Part shown: piece by piece, positions 50,593 to 61,006 of the stretch
How positions within the stretch are numbered: position 1 is the stretch's first letter
How the letters are laid out: every line of letters starts with the position of its first letter
NCBI GenBank assembly: GCA_946699065.1
Contig: CAMPDV010000059.1
Span: 744,001 to 808,000, forward strand
Reading direction: 5' to 3'
Length of the DNA stretch: 64,000 bases
Source: Loxodes magnus
Taxonomy: Eukaryota; Ciliophora; Karyorelictea; Loxodida; Loxodidae
Program-made: the position numbers and the translations under genes
The notes under the pieces: model-generated
The model's database searches: none
Told to the model about the DNA's origin: nothing
Seen by the model: only the letters and a program-made list of their open reading frames with translations

Positions 50593-51411
50593 GAAGCTTT
50601 TAGAAGACTTATATAATTACTAAAATTTCTAGAAAATATCTTTAATAAATGAGAATCAAATAATAAACTATTTTCAATATCTTATACTAATGTATTCTAA
50701 CTATTATTCATTATATTATATATAAAAATTACTATATTGATGCAAGATAGTCTATTTTCGTTAATTTTAAAGATAAATTTTCTTAGACAAAAGTAATAGT
50801 CTCCATTAATGTTCATACTTCTATATATATTATCAATAACATTAATTCAAACTCATAATCTAATTTAATGCTTATATTTTTTGACACCATTCTATTTTAA
50901 AATATAATAAGAGATAACTAGACTCAAATATCCCTAGTTTTATACTAAGATTCTATTATTTCATATAGACCAATTTTAAGTTTTACTATGCTTATTATAT
51001 ATTTTACCTTATTACACAGCTGATATATTGAAAGCACTAGAATGGAAACAAGTTTAGAAGTATACATTTACAATCACATTTCCATTTTACATATTACATA
51101 CTTATTTATTCTTCAGTTACTATATCAAAGATATAAGAAATTTTCAAAATTGCACTTCATAAAAAATGTTGAACTATAACTAGTATTCCAATTAGATTTT
51201 ATATATAGCATAAAGCAATAAAGTCATTTAATTAATTTAATTAATAAATTTAATAGGAATTTTAAATATCTGTAATTAAAAAGCAATTTAAAAACATTTG
51301 CTAACGATTATAATTGAAAGAAGCAATACTTGCAATTAAAGACATCAAAAAAACTCTTTTAGTTTAAATTTAAATTTAAATATCTGTAAATTTTATTCAA
51401 ACTCATCTCTG
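50593..51411. other. convergent spacer, no gene recognised
   Basis: A+T-rich DNA between the 3' ends of sideroflexin copy 2 and the LITAF-type gene. The first 27 nt match the copy 1 flank. Confidence 0.5.
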
Positions 51412-52612
51412 TCATTGCTATTCCTTTTCTGTTTAATTGTACAATTCATGCTATGTCACTTAATTTTCTTGAGATTCATTATCTTTTATTTTTCCCATTT
51501 GTTCGGTTTAATCTTCATTTTATAGCTTTATATCACTATTTTCATTCTACATTTTACGCTCTTAATATTGGACTGTTTCATTTTATTAAATCTACCCTTA
51601 GTTTGATTAAGTAAAGGAAATTTTTACATAAATCTGCTAATTATCTTCAGTCATTGGAGCCAATAAAGATTATATTTGAGACAAAAAACCATCTGCTGGT
51701 AGTGATGAATCATAGTTAGTACCTATTTTTTTGATATAGTCCCCTTTAACTTAGTGAGGATATATTGAATCTTTAATATTAATGAGAGTGCCATTGAAGT
51801 TAACTTTGTCGTATTATTGTAGAGACTACAACTATACTATATTCTATATCAAGCTACTAGTTCCAAAAATAAGTAGAACATCTGGTTTGAATAACTGAAA
51901 AACCTAAGACTTTTCCAGAATATCCTAAGGTTCCATTTTAAGATAAACATCAGCTTGAGAAATACCAGAGAAGAGATATCTATGGTATTTAACCTTCATA
52001 ACAGTTCCTATGTTGAAGACTTACCTTCTCAATTGATAAAACTTCCTTTGTATTTGCTCTCAAAGACTTTATCTGCTTTTACACTGTTATAGTTAATTTA
52101 GTTAATCCCGCATTCTTTAATATAATCAATTCACTACAAATTTTTTATCACCTAGGGCTAGCTTTTAATCAACTATAACTATGCAGGTTTTACATTGAGT
52201 TGAACATTCTGAAAGAAGTAGACAAACTAAGCAAGAACTAGTAGAAATATTATGAACACAGCTATTACATATTTCCTACTTACTACTAAAGCACACTCTC
52301 CACATTATATAGTCGCAACTTAGTCGTTCATTTTCCAACTAATGACAGGAGCAGCTTCTCCTAATACAGTGAAGCATCTCGGACATCTATGGATTATAGT
52401 TTTAGTTAAAGGGATTAAAACAGGATAGACAAGCATGGAAAGCAAGCCAAATAGCACAAAGAGTACTAAAGTAATAAGAAGCAGAGGAATGTAGGAAATT
52501 TCGAAATCAATATGTGACTACACTCTCCTATCACAGATATTGCATACTACAAGTACAGGTCTATATTACTAACTTACTCAGATGACTTAATTTAATTTTC
52601 TTTCTCAGTCAT
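51412..52612 (-). CDS. LITAF-type zinc-ribbon membrane protein with extra C-terminal domain
   Basis: 388 residues after removing two 17-nt introns. Residues ~12-75 have the LITAF layout: a CxxC knuckle (VVCNICDRRVQSHIDFEISY), a hydrophobic insertion (IPLLLITLVLFVLFGLL...YPVLIPLTKTIIH), and a second CxxC (HRCPRCFTVLGE). LITAF/SIMPLE domains sit on endosomal and lysosomal membranes through this insertion. A third pair CGEC and a transmembrane segment (YVIAVFIIFLLVLAQFVYFF) follow, then ~250 residues with VFESKYKGSFINWEGTVMKV, FKPDVLLIFGTSSLIQNI and a polar Q-rich tail. That part is beta-like but unassigned. It ends at TGA 51414-51412 after EKEQQ. The start is only 72 bp from the divergent gene at 52685. 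A decayed partial copy lies at ~43890-44120. Confidence 0.75.
52008..52024 (-). other. 17-nt spliceosomal intron (LITAF-type gene, intron 2)
   Basis: Minus strand GTAAGTCTTCAACATAG. Splicing joins SFINWE to GTVMKVKYHRYLFSG and keeps the frame to the terminal TGA. Confidence 0.8.
52561..52577 (-). other. 17-nt spliceosomal intron (LITAF-type gene, intron 1)
   Basis: Minus strand GTAAGTTAGTAATATAG. It joins the first exon MTEKENQIKSSE to PVLVVCNICDRR, the first zinc knuckle. Confidence 0.82.
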
Positions 52613-52684
52613 TTTTTATGCAATCTTAGAAAAGCTCCAAATACAATTGTTAGCAATTTTAAATTGAATCATTGCTAAAACAAA
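52613..52684. promoter_or_regulatory. Compact bidirectional promoter region
   Basis: Only 72 bp separate the divergent start codons of the LITAF-type gene (-) and the gene at 52685 (+). Both 5' UTRs and both core promoters must lie here or inside the genes. No specific element was recognised. Confidence 0.5.
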
Positions 52685-54199
52685 ATGTCTTCGTCTCCAG
52701 AGTAGCACAGTCTAAACGAAGTTACAGTTGGAAATTTTGCTCTAATGAATGGAATCCAGCGAACCTGTAATTACTATAATCTTTAAAAATAAGAAGTTTT
52801 AAGTTATATGAGGAAATGCCTAGAAAGTAATTAGAACCCTAAGATCAAGTTTGTAATCTAAAATAGCGCTATCAAATACTTTCTTATCAATAAGCAAAAC
52901 GATAAAAAATCAGCTTTACATTATGATATTTCTGAAGGAGCTGTTAAAGATATCAGAATCGAATTCCTCTAAAGAATGGACTTTCAGTTAATGAAAAACC
53001 CTAAAGAGGATCCAAGCTTGTTTTATCCTTACTCTGAAAATGAGGTGTGAGTGTAGTCTAGTGGCGAGTTGTAAAGTGGCCAAAGCAAATGGAAAGATAG
53101 TGGAGTGTAGACTGGATTGAAGTATGCAAAAGAGGATTAATAGACAGAGGAAAATTTGAACTAAAAGTAGAGCTTAAGGAATAGACACGATACAAAACAA
53201 GATACTTAAAGCGAATCTGATTCTTAGCGAGAGAGCGAGAATAATTAAAGTCCTACTAAAAACTAGTAAAAGAAAGCAAAAGAAGCAACAAAGTCTCAAA
53301 AGAACAGCAATTCTAAAACTGAGACAAACGGAACAGATAAAAATAAGAACTTGAATATAGAGGAAATCTTTAAAATACTGAAATACATAAACTTAGGATA
53401 GTAGAAGAGTATAGTAAGTAAAGAAAGTAACGTATCTATAAGCTTAATAAATAGCTTGATAGAGAAATCAAAATAGCTGTTTACTAAAGAACATGCGAAA
53501 ATAATAAACTCATAAAAGTACACTCAAATTAAGTTCTATAAATATTTTGACTAGTATGTTTTCAAAAGTTATAATAAGAAAATCTAATAGCTTGAAAAGT
53601 TCAACGTTGATAAGATGCTATCAAAGAAAGCACACTAAATCGTCGGTGAAATAGGAGGAGGAACTGTTAATTAAGATTGAATAAGAGCTTTTAAAGCTTA
53701 TTATATAGACGGTACTATTAACAATCATCAAAACGAAACCAAGAGTAAAAAGTAAGAAAATTTAAATGGTGAGAACAAAAGGCAGCGAAATGAAAGCCAA
53801 AATTTGAATGAGTAAAACAAGAAAAAGCAAAGATTCATACCTATAGAAGAAAAGCTCTAGATCCTTTATTAAATTTCTTATAATAAAAATAATTAAAAAA
53901 GAGATTAAAAGTTTACAGGAAGTCAAATAAAGGACTGATAACATAAAGCTTTAAGATTATTTAGTCAAATGCATGCTGAATAATTAATGAAAGGTTATAT
54001 TGAAAATTCTCTGTTTCTTAGAGATGTAGACAGAATGATTCACTAACAACTAGAAGCTGAGCAGGATGCTGATGTGGATGATATGAACTAATGGTTAACA
54101 GAGAAGGCTAAATAGATTTTATAAAATATAGGACAGAAGGACTAAGAAGTTAGTGAAAATTGGCTGAATGAATTTAAAAAAGTGTACGTTATAAAATGA
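52685..54199 (+). CDS. Hypothetical Lys/Gln-rich protein
   Basis: 504 residues from ATG 52685 to TGA 54197-54199, no intron needed. I do not recognise it. The first ~120 residues look folded: VTVGNFALMNGIQRTCNYYN, SYMRKCLESNQNPKIKFVIQ, YFLINKQNDKKSALHYDISE, GAVKDIRIEFLQRMDFQLMK. A central ~90 residues are charged and Ser-rich (KNQQKKAKEATKSQKNSNS). The C-terminal half is helical: LGQQKSIVSKESNVSISLIN, KKAHQIVGEIGGGTVNQDWI, KALRLFSQMHAEQLMKGYIE, LFLRDVDRMIHQQLEAEQDA. The helical part opening with QIVGEIGGG could be an interaction module. Several Trp (NEVWVQ, NQDWIR, IKDWQH) are TGA. Nuclear location is plausible from composition but unproven. It shares a 72-bp promoter region with the LITAF-type gene. 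Confidence 0.62.
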
Positions 54200-54729
54200 A
54201 CTTTTTAATTTTAATTCATAATGCATTTAACTAATGCTTAGATATCTTCTTTCTCTTATTTCATAAAATAAATCAAATACTTCTTACCAATCAAATGAGA
54301 AAGTCAAAATTGGATGCAAATTTTATAAGTGATATCATTTATTTTTTTAAATCTTTAGTGTTTTATCAAATTAAAAACCAAATTTAAAGTTACTATATCA
54401 ACAAAGATAAAGAATATTGAATAACCATACTTTAAGTATTTCACGCTAATAGGTCAATATTTTTCTCTTTCTATTTTGCATTTCTGCATATTACAACAGA
54501 CTGAGCTAAGTTCCCAGAACAGGCTAAAATTATACTTATATAATATTTTCTTAGAAAATTAAAATAATATACCTTTTATATGATCCATTGAGCTTATTTA
54601 ATAGTTTTAAAAATTAAATCCAAAGCTTCATAATTATATTCGAAAGAAGCAGATTATTTAAGAATTCAAATATTAGCACTTTTAAATCTTTTGACTAGTT
54701 AAAGATTCTAAAAATCCTTTAATATTACT

Positions 54730-57700
54730 TCACTTAAAATAACAATATAAGATACTAATATAGACTCTATGATGTAAGCTTCTTAGTCTCCTTCTTCTAA
54801 TACAGCTATGTATAATTTATGTAAAATGCTATAAATCATAAATAAAAGGAGATACTATATATAACTATATATAACTTTCTTTACTATGATACTTTTTTTG
54901 CTGAATTTTCATAAATTAAGAATGTTAAGAGAGGATAGATTTCAAATTATTGGCACTTTTAAAGGTAGAGGCGCTTCTCAGTGTGTTCTAGCTTCTCATG
55001 CTACTCCCCAAAATAGAACCTTTATTTGTCTTTTTCTTAATATAAATATCCAGCATTTTAGCTTGCTGATGGTTCAAAATTGATAACACTCCATCTAAGT
55101 CTTATCCTGCATTTATTTTCATCTCCACAAAAATATCAATCACTTGCTTTCTCTGATCCATTTCCTTTGCTTCCAAAAACTGTATTGATATCTTACTTTC
55201 AGTAAGTTGGGAATTAATTTTTCTGCAGCTTATATAAGAACTTATTTATCCAACTCAGTAATGATCTAAGAAACGGCCTTCAAAATTGTTAGCTTATACT
55301 GTGACTTGCTATTCAGTAGCAAATTTGCAAGAGTCTAGGTACCAGCTTCTACATCTTTGCTAATAAGTTCCCGAATTAATTAGATACAATATGTCTGTAT
55401 CAGAGTCTCACCTGAATAGTTTCATCGATTAGGAGCTTCATAAGAGGAATTTGGCTTATTTGATTAATTATGAATTATGTATGATTCTCTGCTAATTTCA
55501 GAAGCATTCTGAAGGCATATGCTTTTGACATTTCATCCTTTAAGCCATCAAGTATAGCTATTAAAATATCATCCTAAAACTTGAACCAAGGTTAGTTTTC
55601 ACTTGGTCCAAACATGCTGCAAGCATTAAACAATTCAGATAGAAATTAAGCTTTTTCTTCTCCTTATGAAGTTGTACATTTCCATGATAATTCGCTAATA
55701 AAGTTTTCCTAATTTTAAGCTGACTTATCATCATCTTCATTGATTTCAATCTTACTATCTGACATATTCAGAACTTTGCACTAAAACTATTTTACGTCTT
55801 ACTACATTCTAGAAACTAGCAAGTGAAAATCTTAGAAGTTATAAACTGACGCAAAGTTTCTCAATAGATTTTTAATTTCATAAGACTAACGCGTCAAGCA
55901 AAGAATAGTCCCATCAGGATTAATAGAAGCAATATGATCCATAATCTTTAAGCAGCTCTAGAGTATTTGAGAATTCTGCTAGTTCTGCTCGATTATTTTA
56001 AGAAAGTAAACTAAAGACTTGTTGACTTTATCGTTTGATGATAGGAATTAGCTTTACTTAGGTAGCATAGACTCGAATATAGTAGTTGCAACCAAGTTTT
56101 CATTCAATTTTCAGTTCTTATTGAAGAAATTTAATAAACTTTGGAGAATCTAATCAACTTAGAAAGTTTGTATAAGCCTATTGTATAGAGTTCTACCTGA
56201 TAACCTTTGACTTTCTTTACTTCCTGCTAGATTTTAAATTGAAATGCTTAGTAGTTATTCAAGAAAAACTGCTAAGTTCTACTTGAATATCTCTAACATT
56301 TTGCAAAAGGATAATACACATGAATTGATCACTTAAGGATGAGAATCATTCATATGCTTCAAATGAAGTTCTACTACTTAATTATATTTCTTTTTGTTCT
56401 TTGTTAGAAATAAAGGTATAAAGCTTTTACTCAGAGATATCAAAAACTCGTCAAAAGCTATTTTCCTTTGGTTCCAGTCCTAAGATTCCATGTCTTAAAG
56501 CTAAATTTTTAGTTATTATTCATAAATCATTACCTTATCGTTACTTCACTGCTAGTCTTTCTGGATTGTTTAGTAATTTAATTAATTTTGTGGATTTTAT
56601 TCTTTCGGAGTAAAAGCAGCTATTGACTTGCTCATTCTAGCTTGTAAAGCAAGATTTTTTCTACCTCTAAATTATTTTTAGATAGGATTTGACTCTTATA
56701 ACGTGGCGCCATGCTTTTGGGCAAGATTTTATTCTTATATAGTTTCGAAATTTTTGAATTCTATTTGTTGATCCTAGAAAGACTAAATCAAATTTGATTA
56801 CTGAGAAATACTTTCTGGTAGATCTATTTTATCTATGTCTTAGAAGTTGGCTGTGATTATTCTTTCTTCATCTGATTCTGGTTCTTAAGCCCATGCAGTA
56901 CTTATTTTAAGGATGTTTTTCCAATCGTTAATTGGAACTTCTTAAATCTACTTTAAATCTCTAACTTATACAGGTGACTGTTACTCTTCATTATTTTCTG
57001 TTTAAATTTGTATTTCACACTAAGCTTCTTAGGTCTTTACATTCGTTGCCTTGCCTCCACCTTTTTTGAGAAAGGCTTCCTTCTTTGTCTTCTTTACTAT
57101 TGATTTAGTTTTCTCATGGTTGCAAAATCCCGCTTTTGTAAATATCGCCTTTTGCCTTTATGGGAATTTTTCAGCATAATTTTCAATTAAGGCTATAGCT
57201 ATAGTGGATGCATTCTTATATCTCTTAAATTCATTCCAGAAGCTAAGAATATATTCCTCTAGCGTTTCACTTCAATATTCATGCTCCTTTGCAAAAATTT
57301 GATGCTTCCAGTTAGTAACAGCTTGTAGAATGTAAATTCCCATTCTAATTTTGGATTCAGTATTTAGTTACCCTTTTAAAGAAAAATGTATCACGTTTTT
57401 GAGTAGCTATGTGCATTTTGAAGCCTTAACTATTTCTAAAATAACCTTGTGAATACTTGCAATATTCTTGTTTTCATACTGTAACTAAAGTATTGTTCTA
57501 AGCATATTCAGGCATAAAATGTTCATTTATTGGTTCGAAACAAGCTGTTTTTAGAAGATACTTATAAGTGCTTCCAAAGACGATCCATTGATATTTTTGT
57601 TCTCATTCTGAAGAAAGTCAACCAAGAGCTAAACTAAATTTGGATTTATATGTTTCTAACTCTTCTCATCCTTTATAATTTGCTAAAGGCGTTTTAGTGC

Positions 57701-57790
57701 TCTAATCTGTGTATAAGTGTTGTTTTCTTTCAACTCTTCTATAATATTCTCTACGTCAGATTACTAAGTTATCTGAATTTTACCTTTCAT
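54730..57790 (-). CDS. CLASP: CLASP-family microtubule-associated protein
   Basis: CLASPs stabilise microtubules through TOG-type HEAT arrays. From ATG 57790 the frame encodes ~1,000 residues with helical repeats: VENIIEELKENNTYTQIRAL, LQALKRL-like spacing, RMGIYILQAVTNWKHQIF and YILSFWNEFKRYKNASTIAI (first array), LQDMESQDWNQRKIAFDEFL and HPQVINSCVLSFCKMLEIFK (central TOG), and a last array ending LDGVLSILNHQQAKMLDIYI with KKK, matching the CLASP C-terminal hallmark (L-P-L-LTGSKMKLLNLYIKR). Introns of 17 nt at 55395-55411 and 55180-55196 are required near the 3' end. After the hallmark comes a Ser-rich basic tail; no TGA is met before 54732-54730, so the last ~60 codons are doubtful. CLASP is preferred over XMAP215 because of the LDIYIKK ending. 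Confidence 0.78.
55180..55196 (-). other. 17-nt spliceosomal intron (CLASP gene, intron 2)
   Basis: Minus strand GTAAGATATCAATACAG. It joins LIPNLLK to FLEAKEMDQRKQVIDIFVE, completing the last HEAT array. Confidence 0.82.
55395..55411 (-). other. 17-nt spliceosomal intron (CLASP gene, intron 1)
   Basis: Minus strand GTGAGACTCTGATACAG, with a GTGAG donor rather than GTAAG. It joins LMKLLIDETIQ to TYCIQLIRELISKDVEAGT. Confidence 0.8.
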
Positions 57791-58935
57791 TATGTTAATA
57801 AACTAAAAAAGTAATAAAGCAGTTTATTATAAAATTAATTGTTATGCTACTCATTTAGTTGAATCTTACAGCCAAGCTTTTCATTTATATCTTACAATCC
57901 TATCCCTCTAAGATTCCCTATATCTTAATCATTGCTTAACTGATTTCTTTATTTACTATTTTATCAACACTAGTAGTATCAAGCTAGCCTAATTTGAGGT
58001 TAACGTAAATAAAATGTAGCAAAAATGGGTAAAAACTGAGGGTTATAATTATTTAAATACAAAAAATTAGATAGAAAAACTAAGGCAACGGATATAGTTT
58101 TACTCACTATTAAGTCATACCATAAAGTAGATTTATTATGGTTATATACCTAATAGGATATATACTAATGCAAACTATAAAGAAAAATGCTATTTATTAA
58201 ATGCTAATTCATTCTCTTAACTTCAAATAAATATCTTATTTAAACTAGGCTTATTTAAAGCTTCTTTCTCTTTTTTGTTGGAATTTTAGTTTTAAATACA
58301 GTGTTTAAATGATTTATAGCTTTAAGATGCCAAGATTACATATAGAGCTTTCTTAAAATATTTTCTGCTATCTTACTCCTGCCTTACCTTAACTTTCATA
58401 AGAGTTATATACTATTTACTTATCAATGTATTAGCATTAAAGGAATAAAGAAACATATTGATAAATGAACCTTCTTTCTCAATATAATTACTTACCTCTC
58501 TTCAGTAAATTCCTATTTAGCTAAAAAAACTTTAGTAAATAATCCTTTTTTTGTTCCTAGCTTATAGTATAAATTTAGTCCCTTTTCATTAATAAATCAA
58601 AGTTAGAACTAATGGATATCCTAAACTAGTTTTGAATTAAGGTTTGAGTCTTTCATAGACATCTATTAAATACTTAAACTAATAATTCTTTAGAGTGTCT
58701 TAATGTTATTAAGGGATAGCATAATGGTTATCTTCTATATCTGGGTTATAGATTAAGAATCTAACTTGCTTTAAAGCTGATTATCTATCAAACTTCTTCC
58801 AACTGTTATAAAGAACTGATTTATACGTTGCTATACTTAGGTTTTCTCTTAGACTTAAAATTAAATAAAATTCAAATTTCTTATTTTCATTTACTTCTCA
58901 AATTCAAATTCAGCTGAAATAAATTAAGAGTAAGG
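57791..58935. other. divergent spacer, no gene recognised
   Basis: 1.1 kb of A+T-rich DNA upstream of the CLASP gene; nothing supported. Confidence 0.45.
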
Positions 58936-59130
58936 ATGGAAAGTAGGAAAAGAAAGTCAGAGGATGTTTTGATAGTTTCTAAGAAAATTTACACTCAAGA
59001 AAGCAGAGACAAAGAGAAGCTAACCAATATATCATGGGCTTAAGTGTAGGCTAAGCAAGAGATAAAAGAAAAAATAGAGAATGAAATTTATAAATACAAG
59101 CAATAGTTAAAGCTATTTCAGTAACCTTGA
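58936..59130 (+). CDS. Small basic helical protein, hypothetical
   Basis: A 64-residue frame, ATG 58936 to TGA 59128-59130: MESRKRKSEDVLIVSKKIYT, then LTNISWAQVQAKQEIKEK and a Lys/Glu/Gln-rich helix ending QLKLFQQP. It is richer in G and purines than its flanks, as genes are in this window, and has one TGG and several TAA/TAG read as Gln. No family is recognised. It could instead be an exon of a larger gene. Evidence is compositional only. Confidence 0.38.
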
Positions 59131-59528
59131 TCATAAATACGCTCTATGATTATATTATTTCCCTTTAACTCTATTCTTCATACACTATAATCTCTTTAAC
59201 TTCCCTTTTTACTTCTATTCTTGTCTTACTTTTCTTATTATAGTTTTAATTAAAAAAACTAATTGGTTTTTGCCTCTCCTTAGTTGATGAAAATTAAAAA
59301 CTTAAGGCAAGTAAAGAGTGAAGATATATAGAGAAAGATTAAAGTAGAGGAGGTAGGATAGAAGGGTAAATATAAACAAGCTTAATAGATAAAATGTTAA
59401 TAGAAAGGAAGATGAGACTCGCTATAAGAGACAGTTATAAACTGTAATAGCAAATATAAATAGAAGAGTATTAAACGACAATTAAGTGATAGGAGAATAA
59501 TTAGAAGGTATAGAAATACTAAATTAAA

Positions 59529-60449
59529 ATGCTTAATAAAATTAATTAAAGATTCGCTTCTATTTACGTAGGTAGAGATACTAAAGTGATTTGCTAAGGA
59601 ATGACTGGCTCTTAGGGTACTTTTCATACCTAGAAAGCTATTGAGTATGGTACCAAAATGGTAGGTGGAGTGACTCCAGGAAAGGGTGGTAGAGCTCATC
59701 TGGGTTTGCCAGTTTTTAATACAGTTAAAGAAGCGAAAGAAGCAACAGGTTGTGATGCCAGTGTGATTTATGTTCCAGGACCATATGCAGCACAAGCTAT
59801 CTTGGAATCAGTTGAATAAGAAATTCCTTTAATAGTATGTATAACTGACGGAGTTCCTTAATTGGACATGGTAAAAGTTTTAAATATTATGAAGAGATAA
59901 GATAAAAGCACTTTAATAGGTCCAAATTGTCCTGGTGTTATTAAACCTGATTAATGCAAAATTGGAATTATGCCAGGCTATATTCACAAGCCTGGATCAA
60001 TTGGAATTGTTAGTCGATCTGGAACTTTAACATACGAATCAGTAGATTAAACTACAAGAGCTGGTTTAGGTTAAAGTACTGTTGTTGGTATCGGAGGTGA
60101 TCCTTTTATTGGATCTAGTTTTATTGACGTTCTTAAAAGATTTATGAAAGATGATGAAACTAAAGGGATAGTAATGATAGGTGAAATTGGTGGTTTTGCA
60201 GAAGAGGAAGCAGCTGAATGACTCGTAAATAATAACCCCGAAAAAAAACCTGTTGTTTCATTCATTGCAGGCATGTCTGCTCCTCCTGGGAAAAGAATGG
60301 GCCATGCAGGTGCCATTATAAGCGGAGGAAAGGGAACGGCTAAAGGAAAAGTAGAAGTACTTGAACGTTGTGGAGTAGTAGTAACTAGATCTCCAGCTTA
60401 GATAGGAGCTACGATGTTAGAAGTAATGAAGGATAGAAATTTATTATGA
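59529..60449 (+). CDS. SUCLG1: Succinyl-CoA ligase alpha subunit
   Basis: The mitochondrial TCA-cycle enzyme that converts succinyl-CoA to succinate with GTP or ATP formation. 306 residues; a short basic presequence (MLNKINQRFAS) leads into the CoA-binding fold: [106 protein letters not shown], and [20 protein letters not shown], with the phosphorylated His at residue 259. Length and order match bacterial and mitochondrial alpha subunits throughout. Trp231 is TGA (60219-60221) inside the conserved core and the gene ends with TGA 60447-60449 after KDRNLL. No intron. The beta subunit is not in this window. Confidence 0.97.
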
Positions 60450-61006
60450 TTTAAATAATTTATGCTAAAGGTTTAATTTTACATCTAATATGCTAAAAAT
60501 ACACTCACTTCATGCTTGAACTATAATATTAAACTCTTTTTCTAGTTTATCTAATAGTTAATTTAAATTAAGAGTCTCCAATTATTTACTCAATCAAGAT
60601 GAAACTTTTTTAATAGTCTCAACTCTCACTATCTCTCTTATTTCTACTCACTTGTTTTATTCTTAGAACAAAAAAGCGAAATTTAATTTGATATTCATTA
60701 TAGTTAACGGAATAAATCTTTAAGATGAAGTGAATATTAGCATTGATATACAAGTGATATGGTATCTTAAGTATTTTTAAAATATCTAATTGCTGAGTTA
60801 GCTTTGATATAAAGCCTTACTTTTAATAACTTAATTATATGATGCTTCTTAGTAATCTAGCTGACTATTTTATGTCTCTAAAAGCTTAAATTTAGTAAAT
60901 AATCAGCCTAATTTTCTCTTATATGCTTTACTTCAATCAATTTATAAGTTTATTGTCCCATATCCCGACTTTACGTTAGAATTAAAAATTAAGTTTATCA
61001 ATCAAA
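60450..61006. other. spacer, no gene recognised
   Basis: A+T-rich DNA between two plus-strand genes; nothing supported. Confidence 0.5.
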
